64,000 nt of DNA from CAVSRC01 sp963782045. Its GTDB lineage: Bacteria; Pseudomonadota; Alphaproteobacteria; Rhizobiales; Kaistiaceae. The notes under the pieces were generated by a model. That model saw nothing but the letters and a program-made list of their open reading frames with translations, did no database searches and had not been told where the DNA came from. Both the position numbers and the translations under genes were made by a program. Shown one piece after another: positions 46,724 through 55,420 of this stretch. Position 1 is the first letter of the stretch; the number at the start of each line of letters is the position of its first letter. Where the stretch lies: the NCBI GenBank assembly GCA_963782045.1, contig CAWAIR010000015.1, positions 62,001-126,000 of the forward strand, in the 5' to 3' direction.

Positions 46724-48160
46724 CTAAAGCCAGTCGCGCAGGCGATACCAGGTCATGGCCGCGACCAGAGCCGGGAAGCGCAGGAGGGGCCCTCCCGGAA
46801 ACGCCGACACCGGCAGCGCGGCGAATGTGTCGAGCTTGGCCGTGTTGCCGGCGATGGCTTCGGCCAGGATCTTTCCCGCGAACGGCGCGATGGCGACGCC
46901 CTGGCCGGAATAGCCGGCGGCGGCATAGACGCCCGGCCGCACGCGGCGAATATAGGGCAGGCGCTGAAGCGTGATCGCCAGCGTGCCGCCCCAGGCATAG
47001 GCGAGCGGGGTCTCGGCAAGCTCGGGATAGATACGGACGAGATGGTTGCGCACCAGTTGCGCAACGTCGTCGCGATGATGGTGACCATAAGTCTCGCCGC
47101 CGCCGAAAACCAGGCGGCCGTCGGCCGTTGGCCGGAAGTAGTAGACCACGAAGCGAGTGTCCGAAACCGCTTCGCCGCCGTGAATGACACCGCCCGGCTT
47201 TCCGGCGCCGATCGGCTCGGTGGCAACGATGTAATTGTCGATCGGCATCACCCGAGCATCGACCTGGCTGTCGATGCCGGCGAGATAGCCATTGCCGGCC
47301 AGGATGACGATGTCGGCCCTAAGCGTGGCGGTCTCGTCACCTCTCCCCTGTGGGGAGAGGTCGGACCGAAGGTCCGGGTGAGGGGGTTCCATGCCCTCCG
47401 GATGGCTCGGCACCCCCTCTCCCTGTCCCTCTCCCTGTCCCTCTCCCCGTTGGGGAGAGGGGACGGATACGGTGGGCGTAGCAGAGTTGCATGCCACGGT
47501 GAACCCCGTCGCCGCCTCTCCGCTCACCTTGGCGGCCCGCGTGCCCTCGAAGATGCGGGCACCGGCCTTGGCTGCGGCGCCGGCGAGTCCTTGCGCGAAT
47601 TTCAGCGGATCGAGATGGCCGGCGCGCGCGTCGCGCCGCCCGCCGAAATAGACGCCGGTGCCGATCGCCTCGGCGAGCGCCGCGCGGTCGAGCCAGGTGA
47701 CGGCGTCATAGCCGTAGTCCCGCCTGAGCTTGTCGACATAGGCGATCTCATCGGCGACCAGCCGCTCACGGTGCACGGTTTCGATCAGGCCAGCCCGCCA
47801 GTCGCAGGCGATGGCGTGCCTGTCGATGAGGCCGAGCGTGGTGGCCTTGGCCTCCTCGGCCAGCGCCCACAGGCGGAGGGCAGCATCGGCGCCGAGATGC
47901 GTCTCCAGCCAGTCCTGGTCGCGCCGCTGGCCGCTATGGAGCTGGCCGCCGTTGCGTCCCGAGGCGCCCCAGCCGACGCGGTTTGCCTCCACCAGCGCCA
48001 CCTCGATGCCGGCCTCCGCCAGATGCAGCGCCGCCGACAGTCCGGTGAAGCCGCCGCCGACGATGGCGACATCGGCCCGCGCGGACTCGGCCAGCGGCGG
48101 AAAGACCAGCGCGTCATCCGCCGTCGCGGCATAGAGGGACGGGGCGTGAGCGGACGTCAC
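46724..48160 (-). CDS. puuB: Gamma-glutamylputrescine oxidase-like FAD enzyme (PuuB) with an inserted repeat
   Basis: This 478-residue DAO-family oxidoreductase has the FAD loop VAIVGGGFTGLSAALHLAE near residue 30, GASGRNGGQLHSGQRRDQ, and the C-terminal YAAAGYSGQGVAIAPFAGK. PuuB proteins are about 425 residues; the extra length is a segment at about residues 231-280, rich in GEGQ, encoded by a palindromic repeat (47340-47462) between GFTVAC and ADIVILAGNGYLAG. The frame stays open, so the repeat is translated. It starts with GTG overlapping the cupin gene stop (GTGA). With the puuA-like gene and the Pot importer it suggests putrescine breakdown. Confidence 0.82.
   Translation of the reverse strand: MTSAHAPSLYAATADDALVFPPLAESARADVAIVGGGFTGLSAALHLAEAGIEVALVEANRVGWGASGRNGGQLHSGQRRDQDWLETHLGADAALRLWALAEEAKATTLGLIDRHAIACDWRAGLIETVHRERLVADEIAYVDKLRRDYGYDAVTWLDRAALAEAIGTGVYFGGRRDARAGHLDPLKFAQGLAGAAAKAGARIFEGTRAAKVSGEAATGFTVACNSATPTVSVPSPQRGEGQGEGQGEGVPSHPEGMEPPHPDLRSDLSPQGRGDETATLRADIVILAGNGYLAGIDSQVDARVMPIDNYIVATEPIGAGKPGGVIHGGEAVSDTRFVVYYFRPTADGRLVFGGGETYGHHHRDDVAQLVRNHLVRIYPELAETPLAYAWGGTLAITLQRLPYIRRVRPGVYAAAGYSGQGVAIAPFAGKILAEAIAGNTAKLDTFAALPVSAFPGGPLLRFPALVAAMTWYRLRDWL
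47340..47462. repeat. Palindromic repeat element inside the puuB coding sequence
   Basis: CCTCTCCCC/GGGGAGAGG (47340-47360) is followed by CGGACC-GAA-GGTCCG (47362-47376) and GGGTGAGGGG, the same build as the intergenic copy at 22199-22252. After a short spacer come two exact 12-base units CCTCTCCCTGTC (47416-47439) leading into another CCTCTCCCC/GGGGAGAGG hairpin (47440-47460). The insertion preserves the host frame. Confidence 0.85.
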
Positions 48161-48633
48161 CCGCTCCGCCGTTCCTGTTTCGGGTAGGGCGTGCCGTTCC
48201 TGTGGACATAGGCGCCGGCCGGCGTCGTCTTCATGTCGATGTCGGAGTAGTAGGCGCAGTCGTCTTCGAAGCGCGAGCCGATCTCGAGCAGCACCACGTC
48301 GTCGTCGGAGCGGTTGCGGAAGCTGTGGCCGTTCTCCTCGCCCGCCCTGAAGCCGGCGGCATCGCCGGCGTGGAGAATTTCCTCGCCGTCGTCGGTGACC
48401 AGCGTCACCTCGCCGGAGACCACATAGACCAGCTCGTCCTCCTTGTCGTGCCAGTGGCGCTGGCTCGACCAGGCGCCCGGCGGCAGTGTGCAGAGATTGA
48501 CACCGAACTGGCTGAGGCCCGCGGCATCGCCGAGCCTGACGCGGTGGCGCGCGCGGCAGGGCGCGTCGAAGGGCGGCGGATAGAGCGTGCCAGCGCTGAC
48601 CGGCGCTTTCTCCAGGTCGATCTTCTTGGACAT
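48157..48633 (-). CDS. Cupin domain protein
   Basis: This 158-residue single-domain cupin has RHWHDKEDELVYVVSGEVTLVTDDGEEILHAGDAAGFRAGEENGHSFRNRS, which covers both cupin motifs with metal-binding histidines and glutamate. No DNA-binding domain is present. Its stop overlaps the puuB GTG start, so the two are co-expressed. Such cupins often accompany polyamine or amino-acid catabolic oxidases; the activity is unknown. Confidence 0.83.
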   Translation of the reverse strand: MSKKIDLEKAPVSAGTLYPPPFDAPCRARHRVRLGDAAGLSQFGVNLCTLPPGAWSSQRHWHDKEDELVYVVSGEVTLVTDDGEEILHAGDAAGFRAGEENGHSFRNRSDDDVVLLEIGSRFEDDCAYYSDIDMKTTPAGAYVHRNGTPYPKQERRSG

Positions 48634-48697
48634 GGCGATGGCTCCACATGGACAGGTGCAGCCATTCTAGCGCTGCGCGCCGGCAGGTCACTCACTA

Positions 48698-49771
48698 CTA
48701 TTCGGCCGCCTCGGGCTCGCCGGGGATGTCCGTCTCCTGCTGCAGCGTATCGCGGACATAGAGCTGCTTGACCGCGACGAAGAGGACGACGGTGAGCGGC
48801 GTCGCCAGCAGCAGGCCGAGCGGCCCGAAGAGCACGCTCAGCGCCAGCAGCGCGAACAGCGCCAGCGCGGGCGGCAGGTCGACCGCGCGCCGCTGGATCA
48901 TCGGCACGATGACGTTCGATTCGAGCTGCTGGATGCCGACATAGAGCGCCAGCACCCACAGCACTGTGGCGTTGCCGTGCGGCAGCGCCAGCAGCAGGCC
49001 CGGCACGGCGCTGACGATCGGCCCGACCAGGGGCACGAACTCGGCAATGCCGGCGAACACGCCGAGCGCCAGCGCCGAGGGGATGCCGATGATCGACAGG
49101 CCGATGGCGACGGCGGCGCCGACCATCACCATGGAAGCCAGTTGCCCGAGCAGCCACAGGCGGAGCGCGGTGCCGGCATGCTCGGTCGCCGGCGCGACGT
49201 GGTCGCGGAGCTTCGCCGGCAGCAGGGCCAGCGCGCCGCGGCGGTAGAGATCGGGCCGCAGGGCGACATAGAGTCCGGCGACGACCACCAGGAAGGCGTT
49301 AGCGGCGATGCCGATGAAGCCGGTGGTGTAGCCGGCGAGGCTGAGCAGCACGTTGCCGCGCGCGGCAAATTCACCGATCTGCGTGGTGATGCGGTCGGAC
49401 AGGTTGTCGATGCCGATCATCTCGCCCAAGGCGGAGACCTCGCGCGGCAGCTGGTCGAGCAGCATCGCCACCTGGCCGGAGAGTTGGGCGCCCATGAACA
49501 CGGAGAAGGCGGCGAGTACCAGCACGATGGTCAGGCCGGCGATGGCCACCGCCCAGCCGCGCGAGATCGGCACCAGCCGGCGGATCAGGTCGGCGATGCC
49601 GAGCAGGATGCCGGCAATCACGATGGCGGCGAATGCCAGCAGGAAGACATCCATCAACTGCCAGATGAGGAGGGCAAGCACGATGAGCCCGCCGGCGGCC
49701 AGGACGGTGCGCAACAGCTCGCCGTTGCGGTTCCCTGCGTCGGCCGGCCGTGACGTGCGCTCGAAATCCAT
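48698..49771 (-). CDS. AI-2E/PerM family membrane protein
   Basis: This 357-residue protein has about eight helices in the PerM (AI-2E transporter) pattern: LLRTVLAAGGLIVLALLIWQLMDVFLLAFAAIVIAGIL at the start, a middle amphipathic region (LLDQLPREVSALGEMIG), and the C-terminal signature ALALGVFAGIAEFVPLVGPIVSAVPGLLLAL and LFGPLGLLLATPLTVVLFV. The family includes putative transporters for autoinducer-2 and ion antiporters; the substrate here is unknown. Confidence 0.87.
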   Translation of the reverse strand: MDFERTSRPADAGNRNGELLRTVLAAGGLIVLALLIWQLMDVFLLAFAAIVIAGILLGIADLIRRLVPISRGWAVAIAGLTIVLVLAAFSVFMGAQLSGQVAMLLDQLPREVSALGEMIGIDNLSDRITTQIGEFAARGNVLLSLAGYTTGFIGIAANAFLVVVAGLYVALRPDLYRRGALALLPAKLRDHVAPATEHAGTALRLWLLGQLASMVMVGAAVAIGLSIIGIPSALALGVFAGIAEFVPLVGPIVSAVPGLLLALPHGNATVLWVLALYVGIQQLESNVIVPMIQRRAVDLPPALALFALLALSVLFGPLGLLLATPLTVVLFVAVKQLYVRDTLQQETDIPGEPEAAE

Positions 49772-49898
49772 GATGCTCCGCAGACTGAAGCCCCCGGAGG
49801 TCGAACGGGCGCGGCGCGGGAAGGTTCCCGTGGGCGAAGGAGATCGGGGCGCTCGTCGGGCCGACGTCGCCCTCCCCCCGGGGCGCGGTCCGGGCGAT

Positions 49899-50321
49899 CT
49901 AGCCGGGCGCGGCCGGAGGCCGGACGCGATGATCCGTCAGGAATTCCCGGTCGAATTTCGACATGGCTCCGGAGTTCCACATGCCATTCCACTTCGGAGC
50001 GTGGCCATGCCGCCTCTTCATCCAGTCGAACAGTTCGGAATGCCGCACGAGATACCACTCGCGTCGCCGGGCGGGCTGCAAGGGGCCATCCGGAAACAGC
50101 ATCCAGATGCGAGGCAGGCTGCCGTAGCGATTCCAGTCGACGGTGATACGGCCCTTGAGCTGCACCGCGATAAGGTCTCCAACGGGCGTCCTGAGGATCA
50201 GATCTTCGCCTTCTGTGTCAGCTTCCGGTCGATAGACCCGATAGCCGCACCTGATGAGCAACGCAGACGCTTCGGCACGGTTGGCAGCTTCGATCTCGTT
50301 GGACGACAACCTCACCGGCAT
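49899..50321 (-). CDS. Small protein with a PD-(D/E)XK-like nuclease motif
   Basis: The 140-residue protein starts at the ATG at 50321 (an upstream GTG-type extension to 50381 is less likely). After a helix (NEIEAANRAEASALLIRCGYRVYRP) come strands carrying EGEDLILRTPVGDLIAVQLKGRI, matching the D-x(n)-Q-x-K pattern of Mrr/DUF4365-like nuclease folds. The C-terminus has an acidic/basic helix (SELFDWMKRRHG). It sits between the PerM-like gene and the puuA-like gene with no methylase or toxin partner visible. The function is unassigned. Confidence 0.6.
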   Translation of the reverse strand: MPVRLSSNEIEAANRAEASALLIRCGYRVYRPEADTEGEDLILRTPVGDLIAVQLKGRITVDWNRYGSLPRIWMLFPDGPLQPARRREWYLVRHSELFDWMKRRHGHAPKWNGMWNSGAMSKFDREFLTDHRVRPPAAPG

Positions 50322-50347
50322 GCGGCTTGTCTCTGAAACGACTGTCC

Positions 50348-51745
50348 TCACACGTTGAGCAACAGGAATTCCCGCTCCCACGGGCTGATCACCTGCATGA
50401 AGGTCTCGAACTCAGCCTGCTTGATGGCGCGGTACGTGGTGACGAAGCGCCTGCCGAAGATCTCGACCAGCTCTTCGCACTCCTCGAACAGCGCCACCGC
50501 TTCCAGCAGGCCGCGCGGCAGGGCGATCTCGGATTCGTTGGCGGATCCGGCGACCGGCTCGGAGACCATCAGCCCCTCGGTCATGCCGAGATAGCCGCAG
50601 GCCAGCGACGCGGCGATCGCCAGATACGGATTGGCGTCGGAGGAGGGGATGCGGTTCTCGATGCGCCGCCCCGCCGGCGTCGAATAGGGCACCCGCAGGC
50701 CGACGGTGCGGTTGTCGTAGCCCCACATGGTGTTGACCGGCGCCGAGCCGGAGCGGATCAGCCGCCGGTAGGAGTTGACGTAGGGCGCCATGATGCAGGT
50801 CACCGCCGGCAGGTACTTCTGCGAGCCGCCGATGAAGGCGAAGAACTCCGGCGTCGGGTCGCCGGCCTCGTCGGAGAAGATGTTGGCGCCGGTCTTCATG
50901 TCGTTGATCGACTGGTGGATGTGCATCGCCGACCCCGGCTCCAGCGTCATCGGCTTGGCCATGAAGGTGGCGTACATGTCGTGGCGCAGCGCCGCCTCGC
51001 GGATGGTGCGCTTGAACTGGAACACCTGGTCGGCCAGCACCAGCGGGTCGCCGTGGCGCAGGTTGATCTCCATCTGCGCCGCGCCTTCCTCGTGGATCAG
51101 CGTGTCGATTTCCAGGTCCTGCTGTCCGGAGAAGTCGTAGATGTCGTCGAACAGGTCATCGAACTCGTTAACCGCGGCGATCGAATAGGACTGGCGCGCC
51201 GATTCCGGCCGCCCCGAGCGGCCGCTCGGCGGCTCCAGCGGATAGTCGGGATCCTTGTTCGGCTTGACCAGGTAGAACTCGATCTCGGGCGCCACCACCG
51301 GCACCCAGCCGCGGTTGCGGTAGAGCTCGATCACCCGGCGCAGCACCTGGCGCGGCGCGATCTCCACCGGCCGCCCGTCGGCGTGGTAGGCGTCGTGGAT
51401 GACCTGCGCCGTCGGGTCGCTTTCCCACGGCACCACCGAGAGGGTCGAAAAATCCGGCTCTAGGTGGATATCCTGGTCAGCGCTGTCGTTCTGAAAGGTC
51501 TCGTCGTCGTGCGGCCAGTCGCCGGTGATGGTCTGGGTGAAGATCGAGCCGGGCATCGCCATGATCGGTCCGGCGATGAACTTCTGCACCGGCATCATCT
51601 TGCCCCGCGCCACGCCCGCCTGGTCGGGCACGATGCACTCGATGTCTTCAATGCCGCGATCAGCGATCCACGCCTGCGCCTCTGTCAACGATGCCACCCC
51701 CCGGATCCGTTCGGCGGCGGGCGGGGTCTTTCTCTTGCGTGCCAC
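50348..51745 (-). CDS. puuA: Glutamine synthetase family ligase, gamma-glutamylputrescine synthetase-like (PuuA)
   Basis: This 465-residue member of the GlnA superfamily shows VAPEIEFYLVKP, EEGAAQMEINLRHGDPL, GSAMHIHQSI and NRTVGLRVPYSTPAGRRIENRIPSSDANPYLAIAASLACG, covering the metal- and ATP-binding residues. The opening DIECIVPDQAGVARGKMMP is that of PuuA-like proteins rather than nitrogen-assimilating GlnA, and no adenylylation tyrosine loop is seen. It is divergent from potF and near a puuB-like oxidase, supporting ligation of glutamate to putrescine or a similar amine. Confidence 0.82.
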   Translation of the reverse strand: MARKRKTPPAAERIRGVASLTEAQAWIADRGIEDIECIVPDQAGVARGKMMPVQKFIAGPIMAMPGSIFTQTITGDWPHDDETFQNDSADQDIHLEPDFSTLSVVPWESDPTAQVIHDAYHADGRPVEIAPRQVLRRVIELYRNRGWVPVVAPEIEFYLVKPNKDPDYPLEPPSGRSGRPESARQSYSIAAVNEFDDLFDDIYDFSGQQDLEIDTLIHEEGAAQMEINLRHGDPLVLADQVFQFKRTIREAALRHDMYATFMAKPMTLEPGSAMHIHQSINDMKTGANIFSDEAGDPTPEFFAFIGGSQKYLPAVTCIMAPYVNSYRRLIRSGSAPVNTMWGYDNRTVGLRVPYSTPAGRRIENRIPSSDANPYLAIAASLACGYLGMTEGLMVSEPVAGSANESEIALPRGLLEAVALFEECEELVEIFGRRFVTTYRAIKQAEFETFMQVISPWEREFLLLNV

Positions 51746-52003
51746 AGGTCACCTGATGTTGCCGCCAGGGCGCCGCCATCGGGGAAGCGCCATGGCGAGA
51801 AGAAACGGCGCGGTCCAGGGATTTTGCGCGCAATCGCCACTATCGGCAACCGGACCGCGGCTGGCGCGTTTCTAGCACGGCGTGCCACCGACCCTGTTGT
51901 CGCCGTTCGCGATCAACCTTAACGTGGGGGCAAGTCCGGCCGGAACCGGCGTCGTTTGGCGTGTTGGTCCGTTCGGCCCGAGGTCGTTGGGAAGGAGACC
52001 GAC

Positions 52004-53095
52004 ATGCCTGCTCGCACTGCCCTATTGCTCGCCACCGCCGCCCTTTTCGTCGCCACTTCGGCCTCCGCCGAGGACAAGGTGGTCAATGTCTACAACTGGT
52101 CGGACTACATCGCCGACGACACCCTTGCGAATTTCACCAAGGAGACCGGCATCAAGGTCACCTATGACGTCTACGATTCGATGGAGACGCTCGAGGCCAA
52201 GGTCTATGCCGGCGCCTCTGGCTACGATGTCATCGTGCCGACCAATCCGAACCTGCAGCGCATGATCCAGGCGGGCGTCCTGCAGCCGCTCGACAAGTCG
52301 AAGCTGCCCAACGACAAGCACCAGTGGAAGTTCATCTCCGATCGTCTGGCGGCCTACGATCCCGGCAACAAATACGCCGAGGACTACATGTGGGGCACCA
52401 CCGGCATCGGCTACAACATCGACAAGATCAAGCAGATCATGCCCGATGCGCCGGTCGATTCCTGGGCGATGGTCTTCGATCCCAAGGTCGTGTCGAAGTT
52501 CAAGAGCTGCGGCGTCTATTTCCTCGATTCGCCGGACGACGTGATCCCGTCGATGCTCGCCTATCTCGGCCTCGACCCGAACTCCAAGAAGCCGGACGAT
52601 CTCAACAAGGCGGCCGACGCGCTGAAGGCGGTCACCCCCTACGTGCAGAAGTTCCATTCGTCGGAATACATCGATGCGCTCGCCAATGGCGACATCTGCA
52701 TCGCCATCGGCTATTCGGGCGATGTCTTCCAGGCGCGCGACCGTGCCGACGAAGCCAAGAACGGCGTCCACATCGACTACAAGATTCCCAAGGAGGGCGC
52801 GCTGATGTGGTTCGATTCGATGGCCATCCTCAAGGACGCCCCGCATCCCGACAATGCGCTCGCCTTCATCAACTACATGTTGGACCCGAAGGTGGCCGCG
52901 GCGAACTCCAACTACGTCTACTACGCCAACGGCAATAAGGATTCGCAGAGCCTGCTCAGCAAGGATGTCATCGACGACCCGGCCATCTACCCGCCTCAGG
53001 CGGTCCTCGACAAGACGTTCACCACCACCCCGCCGGGCCAGAGCACCCAGCGCCTGTGGACGCGATTGTGGACGGCGGTGAAGACGGGGCAGTGA
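52004..53095 (+). CDS. potF: Polyamine ABC transporter substrate-binding protein PotF
   Basis: This 363-residue periplasmic binding protein has a signal peptide (LLLATAALFVATSASA-EDK), then the PotD/PotF hallmark VVNVYNWSDYIADDTLANF, YDVIVPTNPNLQRMIQAG, and DYMWGTTGIGYNIDKI. The acidic pocket SPDDVIPSMLAYLG fits putrescine or spermidine binding. The GAAGGAG ribosome site lies before the ATG at 52004. It heads potFGHI and delivers polyamines to PotHI. Confidence 0.9.
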   Translation: MPARTALLLATAALFVATSASAEDKVVNVYNWSDYIADDTLANFTKETGIKVTYDVYDSMETLEAKVYAGASGYDVIVPTNPNLQRMIQAGVLQPLDKSKLPNDKHQWKFISDRLAAYDPGNKYAEDYMWGTTGIGYNIDKIKQIMPDAPVDSWAMVFDPKVVSKFKSCGVYFLDSPDDVIPSMLAYLGLDPNSKKPDDLNKAADALKAVTPYVQKFHSSEYIDALANGDICIAIGYSGDVFQARDRADEAKNGVHIDYKIPKEGALMWFDSMAILKDAPHPDNALAFINYMLDPKVAAANSNYVYYANGNKDSQSLLSKDVIDDPAIYPPQAVLDKTFTTTPPGQSTQRLWTRLWTAVKTGQ

Positions 53096-53146
53096 TCGGT
53101 TGATCGGGCGGCGGCGCGGCCACCGGCGCCGCCGACCTCAGGGGGG

Positions 53147-54304
53147 ATGATGGCCAAGACCGCTCTCGGACCGGTTCGGCGCAAGTTCGCTCCGTGGAAC
53201 GATCCGGCCGCCAAGCCCTTCATCGAGTTTCGCGGCGTCACCAAGCGCTTCGGCGATTTCACCGCCGTCGACGACATCTCGCTCACCATCTACGAGCGAG
53301 AGTTCTTCGCCCTGCTCGGCCCCTCCGGCTGCGGCAAGACGACGATGATGCGCATGGTCGCCGGCTTCGACGATCCGACCGCCGGCGACATCCTGCTCGA
53401 GGGTCGGAGCCTGGCGGGCGTGCCGCCTCACCGGCGCCCAAGCAACATGATGTTCCAGTCCTACGCCCTGTTTCCGCACATGACGGTCGAAGGCAACGTC
53501 GCCTTCGGCCTCAAGCAGGCCGGCATGCGCGGGCGCGACATCAGGGAGCGGGTCGCCGAGATGCTGAAGCTGGTCAAGCTCAGCCCCTTCGCCAAGCGCA
53601 AGCCGCACCAGCTTTCCGGCGGCCAGCGCCAGCGTGTCGCGCTTGCTCGCTCGCTCGCCAAGAAGCCCAAGGTGCTGCTGCTCGACGAGCCGCTCGGCGC
53701 GCTCGACAAGAAGCTGCGCGAGGAGACCCAGTTCGAGCTGTCCGACCTTCAGGTCGATCTCGGCATGACCTTCATCATCGTCACCCACGATCAGGAAGAG
53801 GCGATGACCCTGGCCGACCGCATCGCCGTGATGGACCACGGCAAGATCGTGCAGATCGGCACGCCCTCGGAGATCTACGAGCAGCCCAACTCGCGCTACG
53901 TCGCCGACTTCATTGGCAACATCAACCTGCTCGAAGGCAACATCACCGGCATCGAGGGTGGCGCCGTCCGGCTCGGATGCAGCGGCACCGGGGTCATCGT
54001 CGAGGTCGCCCAGCTCGAGATCCAGGCCGAGGTCGGCGACGCCGCCTGGTTCGCCGTCAGGCCGGAGAAGATCGGCGTCTCGCTGTCGCCCCCGGCCGAC
54101 AAGTCGGTCAATGCCGTTCCCGGCGAGGTCTGGGACATCGGATATCTCGGCGACATCTCGATCTATCACGTGCGGCTGGCCACCGGCGCCACGCTGAAGG
54201 CGACGGTGGCCAACGCCACCCGCATGGTCGAGCGGCCGATCACCTGGGAGGACAAGGTCTGGCTCAACTGGTCGCGCGACAGCGGCGTGGTGCTGACCAA
54301 ATGA
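53147..54304 (+). CDS. potG: Polyamine ABC transporter ATP-binding protein PotG
   Basis: This 385-residue ATPase has Walker A GPSGCGKTT near residue 61, the Q-loop in MMFQSYALFPHMTVEGNV, signature LSGGQRQRVALARSL, Walker B VLLLDEPLGALDKKLR and switch IVTHDQEEAMTLADRI. The C-terminal TOBE domain contains VRPEKIGVSLS. It starts with paired ATG codons; the first, at 53147, is used here. It is separated from potH by 171 bases containing a long inverted repeat. Confidence 0.9.
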   Translation: MMAKTALGPVRRKFAPWNDPAAKPFIEFRGVTKRFGDFTAVDDISLTIYEREFFALLGPSGCGKTTMMRMVAGFDDPTAGDILLEGRSLAGVPPHRRPSNMMFQSYALFPHMTVEGNVAFGLKQAGMRGRDIRERVAEMLKLVKLSPFAKRKPHQLSGGQRQRVALARSLAKKPKVLLLDEPLGALDKKLREETQFELSDLQVDLGMTFIIVTHDQEEAMTLADRIAVMDHGKIVQIGTPSEIYEQPNSRYVADFIGNINLLEGNITGIEGGAVRLGCSGTGVIVEVAQLEIQAEVGDAAWFAVRPEKIGVSLSPPADKSVNAVPGEVWDIGYLGDISIYHVRLATGATLKATVANATRMVERPITWEDKVWLNWSRDSGVVLTK

Positions 54305-54329
54305 CCGGCGTTTGGCTCCCATCCGACCT

Positions 54330-54457
54330 GCGTGTCCCGGGCGCCGCGCGGCATGAAATGACGCGCCGCAGAACCGGGACCTGGGAAAGGATCGACTGGA
54401 TCCCGGCTCTGCGGCGCACCGCTTCGCGCTGCACCGCGTCCGGGACGCGTCGGCCAC
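54330..54457. repeat. Long imperfect inverted repeat between potG and potH
   Basis: GTCCCGG near 54334 and CCGGGAC near 54450 are the outer arms, with further imperfect pairing inward. An inner stem of about 17 bp with one mismatch joins CGCCGCAGAACCGGGA (54364-54380 region) to TCCCGGCTCTGCGGCG (54401-54417 region). The element separates otherwise tightly linked pot genes and resembles dispersed intergenic repeats of related bacteria. Confidence 0.65.
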
Positions 54458-54475
54458 AACGATGCGGGGAAGCCG

Positions 54476-55420
54476 ATGGCAGCCACTGACACCGCCGCTC
54501 CGGCCGCCGACGAGCCGCAGAAGAAGAGCCGGGCGCGCTGGCTGGTGCTGGTGATCCCCTATGCCTGGCTGCTGGTGCTGTTCTTCATTCCCTTCCTGAT
54601 CGTGGTGAAGATCTCCTTCTCCACCTCGATCCTCGCCCAGCCGCCCTATTTCCCGACCTTCCACATCGGCGCTGGCCTCGCCGCGCTGTGGGGCGAAGCG
54701 AAGAAGTTCACCGTCGACAACTACACCTTCCTCACCTCCGACGCCCTCTACGTGAAGGCCTACCTGTCGAGCCTGTGGATCGCGTTTGCCTCGACGGTGC
54801 TGGTCATCCTGGTCGGCTACCCCATCGCCTACGGCATGGCGCGGGCGCCGCGCCGCTGGCAGCCGACCCTGCTGATGCTGGTCATCCTGCCGTTCTGGAC
54901 CTCGTTCCTCATCCGCGTCTACGCCTGGATCGGCATCCTCAAGAAGGAGGGCCTGCTCAACGAGCTGCTGCTCTGGCTCGGCGTCATCAACCACCCGCTG
55001 ACCATCCTCAACACCAACTGGGCGGTCTATATCGGCATCGTCTATTCCTATCTGCCCTTCATGATCCTGCCGCTCTATGCGGCGCTGGAGAAGATGGACG
55101 AATCGCTGCTCGAAGCGGCGGAGGATCTCGGCTGCACGCGGCTGAAGGCGTTCTGGAAAATCACCTTTCCGCTGTCGATGCCCGGCGTCATCGCCGGCTG
55201 CTTCCTCGTCTTCATCCCGGTCACCGGCGAATTCGTCATCCCCGATCTGCTCGGCGGCAACGGCACGCTGATGATCGGCAAGACGCTGTGGGATGAGTTC
55301 TTTTCCAACCGCGACTGGCCGCTGGCCTCGGCCGTCGCCGTCATCCTGCTGCTCATCCTGGTGGTACCGATCGTCGTTTTCCAGAACCAGGAACAGGTCC
55401 GCGCGGAGCGAGAGCAATGA
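54476..55420 (+). CDS. potH: Polyamine ABC transporter permease PotH
   Basis: This 314-residue inner-membrane permease has a charged N-terminus (EPQKKSRARWLVLVIPYAWLLVLFFIPFLIVV), about six helices, and the EAA coupling loop LLEAAEDLGCTRLKAFWKITFPLSMPG near residue 213. The stretch GMARAPRRWQPTLLMLVILPFWTSFLIRVYAWIGIL is typical of PotH/PotB. It overlaps potI by four bases. It follows the repeat that splits the operon, so its expression may differ from that of potFG. Confidence 0.9.
   Translation: MAATDTAAPAADEPQKKSRARWLVLVIPYAWLLVLFFIPFLIVVKISFSTSILAQPPYFPTFHIGAGLAALWGEAKKFTVDNYTFLTSDALYVKAYLSSLWIAFASTVLVILVGYPIAYGMARAPRRWQPTLLMLVILPFWTSFLIRVYAWIGILKKEGLLNELLLWLGVINHPLTILNTNWAVYIGIVYSYLPFMILPLYAALEKMDESLLEAAEDLGCTRLKAFWKITFPLSMPGVIAGCFLVFIPVTGEFVIPDLLGGNGTLMIGKTLWDEFFSNRDWPLASAVAVILLLILVVPIVVFQNQEQVRAEREQ

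Noticed and set aside
47416..47451. Tandem CCTCTCCC units as a CRISPR array
   Set aside because: The units are 12 bases with no spacers and lie in a coding palindrome.
47340..47462. Treating puuB as a pseudogene because of the repeat
   Set aside because: The frame stays open through the repeat and conserved segments follow on both sides.
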